Below are positions 8,346 to 18,040 of a DNA stretch of 42,718 nucleotides, piece by piece. The DNA is taken from positions 1-42,718 of the forward strand of contig CAZOUM010000020.1 of the NCBI GenBank assembly GCA_964582985.1. The letters are read 5' to 3'. This DNA is from CAZQYB01 sp964582985 (GTDB lineage Bacteria > Planctomycetota > Phycisphaerae > Sedimentisphaerales > Anaerobacaceae). Position 1 is the stretch's first letter; every line of letters starts with the position of its first letter. Below the pieces are notes generated by a model. It was not told the DNA's origin. It searched no databases and was given only the letters and a program-made list of their open reading frames with translations. The position numbers were made by a program, and so were the translations under genes.

Positions 8346-9614
8346 CTATTCGTGGCGCAAGGCAACGATGGGGTCCACTTTGGCAGCGCGTACGGCGGGG
8401 TATAATCCGAAGATAATACCGATACCGGCACTGATAAACAAAGGCAGGAAGATGCTGCCGGGGGTAATAACAGTTGGCATATCTGCAAAATGAGTTATTA
8501 AGGACGGTATTAGAACTCCAAGACCTATTCCAATAAGGCCGCCAATTGTGGAAAGGACGCTCGTTTCTATAAGAAACTGGCTGATGATTTGGTTTCTCTT
8601 GGCGCCGATGGCGCGTCGAATTCCGATTTCACGGGTCCTTTCGGTGACGGTGGCGAGCATAATATTCATAATTCCGATTCCACCGACAACCAGACTAATA
8701 CCTGCAATTGAACCTAATACAATATTGAATGTTCGCTTGGTGGCCTCAGCCTGTCTCAGCAATGCCAACGGAACGCTGACTTTATAATCTTTTTTCTTGT
8801 GGAAACGTTTTATCACTTCTTCGATTCCTTTGGCTGTGGACTCGACAACGTTTCTATCCTGGACCTGGACGATAATCTGGTGTAACTCCACCTTTTCGCG
8901 TTCACGGCCGCCGGCAGTCCTTCGGGTGGTAATATCGCCGAAGTATTTTCGTGCGACTTCAATAGGGATATAAACGTCAACTTCCTGGTCGGGTATCTGG
9001 ATATTTCCGGCCTGGCCGCCTTCACTCTTGACAATTCCGACTACCTGGAAAACGTCCAGGCCTATGCGGATATACTGGCCGATGGTGGATTCGGTAGCCA
9101 AGAGCTTTCGGGCGCCAAATTCGGTAAGGACAGCCACGGCGGCCTCATCTTGTATATCCTCAGCTCTAATGACACGGCCTGCAATAGTGTCTCTTGGCAC
9201 AAGGTCAAACCAGGCCGGCGTTGTACCTACAACGCGCAGTTCCATTGCTCTTTCTCCGAGACGAGATTCCTTGCGCAAGAGCTTTACAGAAACCGCTTGT
9301 TCTATTGTGCTAAAACTTCCAACCACTCTGGTGTAATCTTCATAGGTCAGCCCGTAGATGCTCATGTGGGAATGGGCGGTAGCAGTAGCTTCTTCCTCCA
9401 CGGATTTGATTGAAGAGATGATTATATTGTTGCTGCCGAGTTTATGAATCTGCTCGAGCGCGTGTGCACTGGCTCCTTCTCCGACAGCGAGCATTGCAAC
9501 TACGCTGCCCACGCCGAATACAATGCCCAGCATTGTGAGCAAAGAGCGCAGCTTGTGCAGGAGGAGATTTTCAATACCCGACAGAATGTTTCGGACAATT
9601 TTTATTTGGTGCAT
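8346..9614 (-). CDS. MacB-type ABC transporter permease (efflux system 1)
   Basis: 422 residues with an N-terminal transmembrane segment, a large periplasmic MacB-PCD domain, and three C-terminal membrane segments carrying GIGIMNIMLATVTERTREIG, the FtsX/MacB signature. The N-terminal LLHKLRSLLTMLGIVFGVGS is also typical. In this type VII ABC family the permease uses ATP-driven mechanotransmission rather than a membrane channel to push substrates from the periplasm through a TolC tunnel. Its ATG overlaps the ATPase stop by one base (TGATG-type), so it is translationally coupled. It is the last gene of system 1. The substrate is unknown. Confidence 0.92.
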   Translation of the reverse strand: MHQIKIVRNILSGIENLLLHKLRSLLTMLGIVFGVGSVVAMLAVGEGASAHALEQIHKLGSNNIIISSIKSVEEEATATAHSHMSIYGLTYEDYTRVVGSFSTIEQAVSVKLLRKESRLGERAMELRVVGTTPAWFDLVPRDTIAGRVIRAEDIQDEAAVAVLTEFGARKLLATESTIGQYIRIGLDVFQVVGIVKSEGGQAGNIQIPDQEVDVYIPIEVARKYFGDITTRRTAGGREREKVELHQIIVQVQDRNVVESTAKGIEEVIKRFHKKKDYKVSVPLALLRQAEATKRTFNIVLGSIAGISLVVGGIGIMNIMLATVTERTREIGIRRAIGAKRNQIISQFLIETSVLSTIGGLIGIGLGVLIPSLITHFADMPTVITPGSIFLPLFISAGIGIIFGLYPAVRAAKVDPIVALRHE

Positions 9615-10327
9615 CAGTTGTCCCCATCAATTCGCTCGATCAGGCCGTCCAGCATGTGCAGGCGGTGCTTCGAGTGTGCGGCCACGTGAGATTCGTGGGT
9701 GACCATAATTATCGTTTTGCCCTGCTCATTAAGCTCAACGAGGACCTGCAAAATCTGTTCGCCGGTAGCGGTATCCAGGTTACCTGTAGGCTCATCGGCA
9801 AAAAGTATCTGCGGGTCATTTGCAAGCGCTCTGGCGATGGCGACCCGCTGCATTTGCCCGCCTGAGAGTTCCGCGGGGTGATGGTCAAGCCTGCCTTCAA
9901 GTCCTACTTTATGCGCAAGTTCCTGCGCGCGTTCAGCGCTTTTGCGAGCGTCCCATCCCAGATAATAAAGGGGCAATTCGATATTTCTCTGGACGGTCAA
10001 TTGTGATATCAGATTAAAACTCTGGAAGATGAAGCCCAAATGCCTGAGCCGAAGCTCGCTGAGGGAATCGTCATCCATGGTACTCACATCCTGACCTTCA
10101 AGGATATAGTGTCCTGTGGTCAGGTGGTCGAGGCACCCGAGGACATTCATCATTGTGCTTTTTCCTGAGCCGCTGGGGCCCATTATTGCCCAGAAGCCGC
10201 CGCGTTTGAAAGATATTGTCACTCCCGCCAGTGCTCTGACCTGCTGCTTTCCCATTTGATATATCTTCTCTGCATTTTCCAGCCTGATTATATCAGCGTC
10301 GGAGTTGGAGTATGATTGGCTGTGCAT
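9614..10327 (-). CDS. MacB/LolD-type ABC transporter ATPase (efflux system 1)
   Basis: 237 residues with Walker A GPSGSGKST (50-58), Q-loop FQSFNL, signature LSGGQMQ (154-160), Walker B ILFADEPTGNLD with catalytic Glu179, and H-loop VTHE. This is the separate-subunit form; E. coli MacB fuses this domain to the permease. It abuts the adaptor gene with no gap (10327/10328) and overlaps the permease start by 1 nt. It acts at the inner membrane to power the efflux complex. Confidence 0.94.
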   Translation of the reverse strand: MHSQSYSNSDADIIRLENAEKIYQMGKQQVRALAGVTISFKRGGFWAIMGPSGSGKSTMMNVLGCLDHLTTGHYILEGQDVSTMDDDSLSELRLRHLGFIFQSFNLISQLTVQRNIELPLYYLGWDARKSAERAQELAHKVGLEGRLDHHPAELSGGQMQRVAIARALANDPQILFADEPTGNLDTATGEQILQVLVELNEQGKTIIMVTHESHVAAHSKHRLHMLDGLIERIDGDN

Positions 10328-12109
10328 CTATCTATTCCCATCCTGCCTTTTTTTTCGCATCTTTTCTCTTTGTTCAGGAGACATATTTTTGAAATTCGAC
10401 CCCATCTTTGTTCTGCGGCCGGGATCCATACGGTCGGTACCAGACTTTCCTCGGCGACCGTCGGTTGTTTTATGTAGTCCATTGACATCTGTGGGTGGTC
10501 CCTGGCTGGTATATTGCCCGCGGTTCACAGTTTTCTCGAGTCTGTCATCTATGGTCCTGTAAACTCCCTCAGTAAGAGGATTCTCGGCGGCGCTTTTCTC
10601 TGCGTACCGTTCGACAGCGGCAGATTTAAGCGGGGGGGTAAGCAATACGACTTCACCTTCCTGGAGTCCACTCATAATTCGTACCATTCTGTTGTTGTCG
10701 AAACCTATCTCGACTCTTCGCGGCTCGATTTTTCTGCCGTTTACGACATAGACGGTTGTTTCTCCCGCGACCCGCAGGACGGCCTGGACAGGTACATACG
10801 TCGCATCCGGATATTGTGCTATTACGATTTCCGCTTTGCAACTCATCCCTGTGCGAAGGCTGCTGTCATTGCCATCCACATTTATTTCGGTGTTATAAAC
10901 TTTGAGGTCCGGATTCATCCACATGCTCGTCGCATCGGGCAGGGGAGCGATATGAGTGACTTTGCCGAGAAAGGTTTTCCCCGGCAGCGCGTCGACTGTA
11001 ATTATTGCGGGCAGACCAACTCGGACCTTTTTCAGGCTTGTCTCGTGGATATCAACTTCAGCGTTAACGGCCGAGCCGGTGGGAAGATATATCAACTCTT
11101 CGCGTTCGCGCATGCCCTGGCCTACGTCGAGGGGTTCAGTACTCCTGCGCCAACTGCCTCGTCTAGCGCTGGTTGCATAAATTACGAGGCCGTCATTGGG
11201 TGCGTATATCTTGGTTTTTTCAATTTGCTCCAGGTTCTTTTCTAACTTATCGGTCTGGCGCCCATATTCAGACTGCTTGGCTTTGAGGTCGGCTTCGGCC
11301 TGTACTACATCGGCTCTTGCCTTGCGAATTGCACGTTCAAGGGCCATATCGGCCTGGTTGACATCGCTTTCGAGCTGTGCCAGGTTTCTTTGGTAGGTGA
11401 AGTTCTGCAGCAGGTCGAGGTTATTTTTTGCGACTTCGGATTCGAGCTTTTTCCTTTTTAAGGCCAGTTCGTCGGCTTTTAACTCTGTCTGCGAGATATA
11501 CTTTTCTTCGAAAAGCGTCGTGGACCAATCATATTTTTCCTGGGCCCGCGTGACTTCCTCGTCGGCCAGTGCGATTTGCCCGTTGGCCTCCTTGAGTTGA
11601 TTGGGATACTCTCCTTCCTTGTATTGTTTGAGGTCTTGCCCGGCGAATGTAAGATTCAACTTTGCTATGTCACGGTCGCTTTGAGCCTGGTTTTCGACGA
11701 CAGCCAGGTTCTCGCGTGCGCCGATGAAAGCTGCCTCGGTGTTTTGGACCTTGATTTGCTGGTCGATTTTGGCGTCCAACAACTGGCTGCCGTCCAGCTC
11801 CACCAGCAGGTCGCCCTTGTTGACTCGTGTGCCTTCGGGTCTGAGGTAGAGAATAGATGTAACTCCCTCCACCTCGTTTTTGAGGATGACCTGGTCGCGT
11901 GCCTTGATGGTTCCGGACTCGGTTACGCTGATTCTGAGAGGCCCTTGTTTCACTACGAACGTAGCGAGATTGCTTTTTGGGTTATTATTGGCTTTGGACG
12001 CAGCAAAAATGACAGCGCCGACGCCGATTAGAGCCAAGGCTGAAACAGCGGTGATAAACATGAAAGGCCTTTTTTTGCGGAGGCGGATTACAGTATCATT
12101 CTTTGACAT
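10328..12109 (-). CDS. HlyD/MacA-type periplasmic adaptor with a basic C-terminal tail (efflux system 1)
   Basis: 593 residues from the ATG at 12109, chosen because GAAGGA sits about 8 nt upstream; an upstream start at 12154 would increase the overlap with the TolC gene. There is one N-terminal membrane anchor (about 16-37), a biotinyl-lipoyl half near ISVTESGTIKARDQV, a long alpha-helical hairpin rich in Glu, Gln, Ala and Lys (about 110-300), then barrel and membrane-proximal domains. The last 75 or so residues are a charged, Gly/Arg/Lys-rich tail including NMSPEQREKMRKKRQ, absent from the paralogue in system 2. It bridges the permease and the outer-membrane duct. Confidence 0.9.
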   Translation of the reverse strand: MSKNDTVIRLRKKRPFMFITAVSALALIGVGAVIFAASKANNNPKSNLATFVVKQGPLRISVTESGTIKARDQVILKNEVEGVTSILYLRPEGTRVNKGDLLVELDGSQLLDAKIDQQIKVQNTEAAFIGARENLAVVENQAQSDRDIAKLNLTFAGQDLKQYKEGEYPNQLKEANGQIALADEEVTRAQEKYDWSTTLFEEKYISQTELKADELALKRKKLESEVAKNNLDLLQNFTYQRNLAQLESDVNQADMALERAIRKARADVVQAEADLKAKQSEYGRQTDKLEKNLEQIEKTKIYAPNDGLVIYATSARRGSWRRSTEPLDVGQGMREREELIYLPTGSAVNAEVDIHETSLKKVRVGLPAIITVDALPGKTFLGKVTHIAPLPDATSMWMNPDLKVYNTEINVDGNDSSLRTGMSCKAEIVIAQYPDATYVPVQAVLRVAGETTVYVVNGRKIEPRRVEIGFDNNRMVRIMSGLQEGEVVLLTPPLKSAAVERYAEKSAAENPLTEGVYRTIDDRLEKTVNRGQYTSQGPPTDVNGLHKTTDGRRGKSGTDRMDPGRRTKMGSNFKNMSPEQREKMRKKRQDGNR

Positions 12110-14027
12110 TTTTATTTTCCTTCGGAGAATACTCCTGCCATAGTCCTTTTTCATCGACTTTTAGCAATCCCATATCAATCTGCAATTCCAATTCAGCCAC
12201 TCTGTAACTTACGATAGCCGAAGTCAGCGAATTCTGCGCTGAAAGCAGGGCATCTTGTGCTTCCAGCACGTCACGAATTGGGACTTCGCCGGCCTCGAAG
12301 AAGAGATTGCTGCTTTTTACCCGCCTTTCGGCCACAATAACAGAGTTGGCCTGAATTTTAAGGCTCTCGCGCGACTCAAGCAGGTCGCGGAGCTGGTTGC
12401 GAACGTCGAGTTTGATTTGGTCTTCAAGTATCTGTACGTCCCGTACCGCTTGCTCCAGCGAGATAAAACTATTTCGGTAAGCGTTACGCTCAGCAGTTCT
12501 TTCAAACGGCAAGTCAAGGGTGAGCAAAGCAGAATACTTACCTTTGTCTGTTCGAAGCTGGGCGTCGTCAGCAGTAGCTGAGCTGATTTCGCGCCTGCTG
12601 CCGAGTTCGGAAGTTCCGAAGAGGGTAAGTTCTGCGCCCAGCGCATCAGCTGCAACCACGACCGCTCTTTGAGCATCGTAGACTTCGCCTTCTGCGACGC
12701 GCAAATCAAGACGATTGTTCAGGGCGAGTTTTACCGCCAAAGATTCATCTATTTCCAATGGACCGGCATCTTCGCGGCTGGGCGGTGCTAATTCGATGGG
12801 TGCATCTGCCGGGGGTGTTCGTCCTTTTTCTCCTGCTTCTTCTTGGCGAACGATATCTGCCATTATTTTGGACGCGGGTGCAGTCAATTTCTCCAGTTCG
12901 GCCCTGTCTAAGTCCATTCGGGCATCAGGCGGCAAACCCAACAGACTCTTGAATGAGTCAAGTGCACTCTTGTATGACTCGGCTGCGCTAATCCAGCGGT
13001 TGCGGGCTCTCAGTTCGTTTTGAACTGCCTGGTCGACCTGTATTTGTGACAGTCTGCCTGCCTCGGCGAATCTGCGTGAGCGACGGGCTGATAGCACTGT
13101 ACTGCGGTAGTTTTCCTCGGCGTTCTTGATCTGGTCAAGCTGTCTGAGAACACCGAGATACTGGCTGGCAATCTGAACAGCGAAAGTCTGCTTGAATCTC
13201 TCAAAGTCATAGATGGCATATACAACGTTACGCTCGGCCTGGGTGAGGGGCTCAGTAACAATATGTTTTCCTGAACCTCTTAGCAGGGGGATGGCGATGG
13301 TGGCGTCGCCGGCTATTCCAAATGCTGAAGCTTGGTTCAAGGTCATTAGATTTGCGAGGTCGATTGCCAATGCCGTGCTCAATTCGACTCCGCTTTGGAG
13401 CTTCCTGCTCAAACCGGCTGCTCCGCTGTATTCGGTGCCGCTGACAGTTCTGCCACCTGTCGCATCCGTACTGATAAGGCTTTCGACCTGCCCAGCGAAG
13501 ATGTTACGGAACTCGTTACGTTCCAGGTCGAGGTCTAATGCAGCCTGGAAAATATTTTCTTTTAGCGTCTGATATTCAAAACTGTTGCTGGCTCCTATCT
13601 GTAATGCCTGCACAAGCGATAGTTGAGGTGCTTTGCCGGTCTCCAGAAGCAAAACAGGTTCGAGTGAGGACTGGGCTTTGGGATAATCGTCTTCCGGCCA
13701 ATGCTCGATAGTCTTCAGTTTGTCAGTTCCCAAAGATGCCTGGCTTGAGTATGGCAAATTTTGTTTGAGCAAAAGCCTGCGACGAAGAATATCACTTGGT
13801 CGTTCAACGCTGAATTGGCTGGTCCGACCGAGGGCCTGCATTTGCTTTTCCTGTATTATGTCTGCAGCTACTTTGTCCGCATCGAGCCGGTGCTCGGAAG
13901 GGGTCCTGCATCCTGTCAAGACAATCAGCAAAGCGACGGCAGTCGCGGCGCACAGCGCCGGAAGCGGCCGCGGCACTGCCGAATATTCACAAGACACAAA
14001 AGCGCTTTGGGGCTTAGCTCCTATCAT
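12096..14027 (-). CDS. TolC-family outer-membrane lipoprotein (efflux system 1)
   Basis: 643 residues. A lipobox (LIVLTGC, Cys40) follows a long positively charged N region; the ATG at 14027 has GAGG 8 nt upstream. Two repeated TolC/OEP halves follow, each with long helices and short beta segments (for example ERNAYRNSFISLEQAVRD in the second half). About 60 extra residues between the halves are Pro/Glu-rich (around EKGRTPPADAPIELAPPSRE). It forms the outer-membrane tunnel for the adaptor and ABC subunits that follow. Its 3' end overlaps the adaptor start by 14 nt. It is the first gene of the operon. Confidence 0.9.
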   Translation of the reverse strand: MIGAKPQSAFVSCEYSAVPRPLPALCAATAVALLIVLTGCRTPSEHRLDADKVAADIIQEKQMQALGRTSQFSVERPSDILRRRLLLKQNLPYSSQASLGTDKLKTIEHWPEDDYPKAQSSLEPVLLLETGKAPQLSLVQALQIGASNSFEYQTLKENIFQAALDLDLERNEFRNIFAGQVESLISTDATGGRTVSGTEYSGAAGLSRKLQSGVELSTALAIDLANLMTLNQASAFGIAGDATIAIPLLRGSGKHIVTEPLTQAERNVVYAIYDFERFKQTFAVQIASQYLGVLRQLDQIKNAEENYRSTVLSARRSRRFAEAGRLSQIQVDQAVQNELRARNRWISAAESYKSALDSFKSLLGLPPDARMDLDRAELEKLTAPASKIMADIVRQEEAGEKGRTPPADAPIELAPPSREDAGPLEIDESLAVKLALNNRLDLRVAEGEVYDAQRAVVVAADALGAELTLFGTSELGSRREISSATADDAQLRTDKGKYSALLTLDLPFERTAERNAYRNSFISLEQAVRDVQILEDQIKLDVRNQLRDLLESRESLKIQANSVIVAERRVKSSNLFFEAGEVPIRDVLEAQDALLSAQNSLTSAIVSYRVAELELQIDMGLLKVDEKGLWQEYSPKENKNVKE

Positions 14028-14116
14028 GTTTAAAGACCTCTTATACGTTAGCTAAAGACGGGATTCATAGCTCTTTTATTGCATAAGTCCACCCCAACTT
14101 GACCGTCCCCGTCTAC

Positions 14117-14153
14117 ATCTATGTTATTATACAATAAAAGGTTACAGAAACAA
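14117..14153 (-). promoter_or_regulatory. Promoter of efflux operon 1 with a shared operator-like element
   Basis: On the minus strand: -35 TTGTTT (14148-14153), 16-nt spacer, -10 TATAAT (14126-14131), then ATAGAT toward the transcript start. The spacer contains TGTAACCTTTTAT (14134-14146), identical to the element in the promoter of efflux operon 2 and at the same distance from the -10. The stretch 14117-14146 aligns with 19721-19750 without gaps, 25 of 30 positions equal. The predicted leader to the TolC ATG is about 90 nt. Confidence 0.65.
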
Positions 14154-14283
14154 AGAGAAAAATGGGCCGAGACGTCTGCAATCGCCGGCAATTTCAGGCG
14201 ATACTGCAAGGTTTTGCACAAGCGTTTCCAATAAAGCGTTCCTGCTTAATCATGCAGTGGCGGAGGTTAAGGGCTGCTCAAAA

Positions 14284-14299
14284 GGCCCATTCCGGGGCT
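14284..14299 (-). terminator. Weak candidate terminator of efflux operon 2
   Basis: On the minus strand AGCCCC-GGAAT-GGGCC is followed by TTTT shortly after the permease stop at 14325. The stem is short, so confidence is low. Confidence 0.3.
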
Positions 14300-14324
14300 A
14301 CGGAAGTGGGTGTGAAGAAACAAT

Positions 14325-15644
14325 CTACTCATGCCGCAGGGATTCGATGGGGTCCATATTGGCGGCGCGATAGGCGGGATAGAGGCCAAAAATTATGCCA
14401 ACTGTCGCACTGATTCCAAAGGCCAAAATCAGCGAGGCGGGCGTAATAACCGTTGGCATATCGGCAAATTTGGTCACCGCATAGGGAATAATAACACCCA
14501 AAATAATTCCGAGAAACCCTCCCATCAAGGTCAGCATCACCGTCTCAGAGAGAAATTGAATGATAATATCGCGTTTTCTTGCTCCGAGGGCCCTGCGGAT
14601 ACCGATTTCCCGGGTGCGTTCGCTGACGCTGGCCAGCATAATATTCATAATGCCTATGCCTCCGACCAGCAGCGAAATTGCGGCAATCGAGCCCAACACG
14701 ATATTGAAAATCCGCTTGGTCCGGGCGGCCTGGAGCAAGAGCTCCAGCGGAACCACTATACGGTAGTCCTCTTTGTCGTGAAGACGGTCAAGCAGCACAT
14801 CGAGAGTATCACGCATAGCCAACATATCATTCAAGCCCAGCATCCGGTCCTTCGGATTGACCTTTACCGTGATTTTCTGCAGTTCCACCTTCGAGGCGCT
14901 GCGGCTGCCGCCGCTAAAGCTGAACGACAGCTCGCCAAAGCGAACCTTGGCGGTGGTCAAGGGGACATAAATCGTGCCCATGGCTCCGGTACCCGGACTT
15001 GCCAGAGCTGTCATATCGCTGCCGAAGCCCTTACCGCCGTTCACCGAAGAAAATGCCGCAGATATGCCAACGACCCGGTAAAAACTGCCCTGTATTCTAA
15101 CATGCTGACTCATCGGGTCATCAAAGGCAAACAATGCTCTTGCCACGTCCTCATCAACCACACAGACACTCTGCTGATGGTGCAGGTCGATACTGCTGAG
15201 GAATCTGCCGCGAATCATTCGAATAGGCGCAATCTCGGTGTACCACGGGATAGTGCCGACAATCTTAATGGCCACTTTACGATTTAGGTATCTCGCCTGC
15301 TGGTCTACTTCACGAATAGGAACGGCCACCTCGACATCGGGTATCGTGTTGCGGATTGATTCGGCGTCGTTATATGTTAAACCGTAGTTTCGCACCGTTT
15401 CCACCTCTCCGCTATCGGCCTGCTCCTGCGGCGGCTCAACCGTTTCAATAATCAGGTTCGTGCTGCCGAGCCTGGCTATCGCCTCCTGCGTTTCTCGGCT
15501 GGCTCCTTCTCCAATAGCCAGCATTGCGATGACGGAACAGACGCCGAAAACAATGCCCAGCGTTGTCAACGTGGAGCGCAACCGGTGCATCCAAAGGCTT
15601 TTGACCCCTAACTTGACCGTCCTTTTAATACCAAACCAACGCAT
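14325..15644 (-). CDS. MacB-type ABC transporter permease (efflux system 2)
   Basis: 439 residues, same layout as the system 1 permease: HRLRSTLTTLGIVFGVCS near the N-terminal membrane helix, a MacB-PCD periplasmic domain, then GIGIMNIMLASVSERTREIG and two further membrane segments. The ends of the two permeases are alike (PTVITP...GIIFGLYPAYRAA...DPI..LRHE), while the periplasmic parts differ more, with a Gly/Ser-rich insert here (SVNGGKGFGSDMTALASPG). This suggests duplication followed by change in substrate or partner contacts. It starts 5 nt below the ATPase stop. Confidence 0.92.
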   Translation of the reverse strand: MRWFGIKRTVKLGVKSLWMHRLRSTLTTLGIVFGVCSVIAMLAIGEGASRETQEAIARLGSTNLIIETVEPPQEQADSGEVETVRNYGLTYNDAESIRNTIPDVEVAVPIREVDQQARYLNRKVAIKIVGTIPWYTEIAPIRMIRGRFLSSIDLHHQQSVCVVDEDVARALFAFDDPMSQHVRIQGSFYRVVGISAAFSSVNGGKGFGSDMTALASPGTGAMGTIYVPLTTAKVRFGELSFSFSGGSRSASKVELQKITVKVNPKDRMLGLNDMLAMRDTLDVLLDRLHDKEDYRIVVPLELLLQAARTKRIFNIVLGSIAAISLLVGGIGIMNIMLASVSERTREIGIRRALGARKRDIIIQFLSETVMLTLMGGFLGIILGVIIPYAVTKFADMPTVITPASLILAFGISATVGIIFGLYPAYRAANMDPIESLRHE

Positions 15645-15649
15645 AATTA

Positions 15650-16339
15650 TTACCGCTTATGGCTATACTCCTGTCTTTCTATCCGCCCGTCGAGAAGATA
15701 GATTATTCTCTCGGCCTGTTTGGCGATATTCTCATCATGGGTTACAACAATCAGGGTCTTGCCCCTTTGATGCAGGTCATCGAGGATGCTTAAAATTTCA
15801 GCGCCGCTTTCGGAATCCAGATTGCCCGTCGGCTCATCGGCCAGAATTATCACAGGGTCATTGGCCAGAGACCGTGCGATGGCAACCCGCTGCTGCTGGC
15901 CGCCACTGAGTTCTGAGGGTCGATGTTTGAGCCTGTCTCCAAGACCGACCATCTCGGCCAATTCCTTTGCGCGGGCGAAGCTTTTGTGTTCGCCGACGCC
16001 CTGGTAATACATCGGGACTTCAATATTCTCAATCACGTTCAGTTGAGCGATTAGATTATAGGACTGGAAAATAAAACCTATCCGTGAGCCGCGTATGGCC
16101 GAGAGTTCATTGTCGTCAAGGCTCGAAACATCCTCGCCGGCAAGATTATAAATGCCGCTGCTTGGAGTATCCAGGCAGCCCAGAACATTCAGAAGAGTGG
16201 ATTTACCCGAACCGCTCGGGCCCATAATCGCCATATACTGGCCCTGCTCAATGTCCAAATCAAAGTCACGAAGCGCCGATACCTCGAATGTACCGAGCTG
16301 GTAAACCTTGCAAAGATTTCTAATATCAACTATTGCCAT
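15650..16339 (-). CDS. MacB/LolD-type ABC transporter ATPase (efflux system 2)
   Basis: 229 residues with Walker A GPSGSGKST (40-48), signature LSGGQQQ (145-151), Walker B IILADEPTGNLD and H-loop VTHD (His202). It is the paralogue of the system 1 ATPase; both share GCLD after Walker A and FQS-NLI-QL. It is 63 nt below the adaptor stop, so less tightly coupled than in system 1, and 5 nt above the permease. Confidence 0.94.
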   Translation of the reverse strand: MAIVDIRNLCKVYQLGTFEVSALRDFDLDIEQGQYMAIMGPSGSGKSTLLNVLGCLDTPSSGIYNLAGEDVSSLDDNELSAIRGSRIGFIFQSYNLIAQLNVIENIEVPMYYQGVGEHKSFARAKELAEMVGLGDRLKHRPSELSGGQQQRVAIARSLANDPVIILADEPTGNLDSESGAEILSILDDLHQRGKTLIVVTHDENIAKQAERIIYLLDGRIERQEYSHKR

Positions 16340-16402
16340 ATCGCAATCGAGCTACGAGCCAAACATATTCCAACTCAATCAACCAGGAATGGTTGAGTCG
16401 CC

Positions 16403-18040
16403 CTATTCTTGCCCCGCCTCGGATTCGTCCAGCCGCGGCGGATTCAGCAGGACCTTCTCCCCCTCTGATAAACCGCTCTTGATTTCAACAAAATTGTCGT
16501 TAAATGCCCCGGTCTCGACCTCGCGGTGCCGCGGCCCCTTGTTTGTTACTACAAAACAGAGTTTTTTGCCTTCGTGATTAATTACCGATTGGATTGGCAC
16601 GCTAAGAACATCCTTGAGCTCTTCAATAATAATTTCGACCTTGGCTGTCATGCCGGTCTTCAGCGATTTATGCATCCCGTTAATCCTTACGTCCGTTGAG
16701 TAGACCTTGAGGTCGGGATTCATCCATTCCTCCGGGTCGGCCATGGGTGCCTTTTTAATGACCTCGCCCGTTAGAGTGTCTTCAGGGAAGGCCGCGACAT
16801 TTATCCTGGTCGCCTGGCCAAGCTGAATCTTATGTATCCAGGTCTCGTGGACCGAGACTTCAACCTTCATCACGCATGGGTCGGGTATCGCTATAATTTT
16901 TTGGCGCTCGTCGATTTCGGCGCCAACCTCAATACGTCTGCTTCTTCTTTCCCATCTGCTTCCCATACTCGAGGCGTACACGACCTCCCCCGGCACAGTC
17001 GCCCTTATAGTGCAGGCTTTGAGCTGTTCCCTTTCATGCTTCAATTCGTCTACCGCCAACGTGTACTTTGCTTTTTCCTTCTCAAACTCGGCCTGTGCCT
17101 GAGCCAGCTTGGAACGTGCGGTGGCCTCAATCCTCTCCAGTTCCCGCCTGGACTCATTATAGTCACTCAGAAGCATTACAGTCTGCTTGGCGAATTCGTA
17201 TTTTACGTACAATGCCTTGGCCGTTTCGTCCTGCTCCTTTTGAATCTCAAGGCTCTGGACGTCCAGCTGGTCCCCCTTGAGCTCGATTTCCGCGACGTAA
17301 TTGCTGTCGTAGAGCTCCTGCGTCCCTTCTAACTTGTCGTTTGCTCGGGCAAGCTTTGCCTCGGTGAGTTTAATACTCGAATTCAACGCACGCAGCATTT
17401 GAAGCGCCTCACCACCAAGGTTGGGGTCGTAAACAAATGAGCTGATTTCGTCCTGCCAGTTTTGGGAATTTTCGGCCTTGGCGATAAGTTCTTCCGACAC
17501 TGACGCTCCGAGATATTTCTGAAGGTCCATCAGTCCAAACCTCACCTTCATTCGACCGGCCTCGATGTCGCTTTCATTTTGGTTCTTCTGGATGCCAACG
17601 GCCTCCTTCGCCGCCGTGAAGTCGGCCTGGCAGTCCAGGAAGTTGATTTCCTCCTGTATCACCTCCTGCTTGATTGCTGAAGAATCCAGCTCAACAAGAA
17701 TTTTGCCGTTATTGACATCTTCGGGTGTGATATAGATGCCCTCATCAACAATGAAGATTAGAGTCGTTTCGTCCTCGAGCTTCGATGTAATGATAAGTGA
17801 ATTGAGCGGCTTAATATCGCCGTTTTCGGTGACGCTGATAGTCAGGTTGCTGCGCTGCACCGTAAACGTTCCGGCTTTGATATTCGAACCGTTGGAGCCG
17901 CCGGGCAGACCACGGAAGTACGCGTATGCCACCGCGCTGGCAGCGATAATTACAAGAATCAAAACCCAGACAAAACGTTTGGCTGGTTTTGATTTAGCAG
18001 CGGCCTTTTTGTTGTGCTTTTTACTGTTCTTTTCTTCCAT
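16403..18040 (-). CDS. HlyD/MacA-type periplasmic adaptor (efflux system 2)
   Basis: 545 residues with a Lys-rich cytoplasmic start, a membrane anchor at about 23-41 and ISVTENGDIKPLNSL leading into the lipoyl-like domain. A long Glu/Lys/Ala-rich helical hairpin follows (about 150-330), then a barrel domain with VEVSVHETWIHKIQLGQ. The blocks MNPDLKVYSTDVRI and SGLSEGEKVLLNPP match the system 1 adaptor (MNPDLKVYNTEINV and SGLQEGEVVLLTPP). It ends soon after that block and lacks the basic tail of its paralogue. The ATG at 18040 lies inside the TolC gene end (20-nt overlap). Confidence 0.9.
   Translation of the reverse strand: MEEKNSKKHNKKAAAKSKPAKRFVWVLILVIIAASAVAYAYFRGLPGGSNGSNIKAGTFTVQRSNLTISVTENGDIKPLNSLIITSKLEDETTLIFIVDEGIYITPEDVNNGKILVELDSSAIKQEVIQEEINFLDCQADFTAAKEAVGIQKNQNESDIEAGRMKVRFGLMDLQKYLGASVSEELIAKAENSQNWQDEISSFVYDPNLGGEALQMLRALNSSIKLTEAKLARANDKLEGTQELYDSNYVAEIELKGDQLDVQSLEIQKEQDETAKALYVKYEFAKQTVMLLSDYNESRRELERIEATARSKLAQAQAEFEKEKAKYTLAVDELKHEREQLKACTIRATVPGEVVYASSMGSRWERRSRRIEVGAEIDERQKIIAIPDPCVMKVEVSVHETWIHKIQLGQATRINVAAFPEDTLTGEVIKKAPMADPEEWMNPDLKVYSTDVRINGMHKSLKTGMTAKVEIIIEELKDVLSVPIQSVINHEGKKLCFVVTNKGPRHREVETGAFNDNFVEIKSGLSEGEKVLLNPPRLDESEAGQE

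Noticed and set aside
14331..15287. 318-residue plus-strand ORF
   Set aside because: Lies wholly antisense to the MacB-type permease, whose protein is unmistakable; the His/Gln/Asn-rich translation is typical of a shadow frame.
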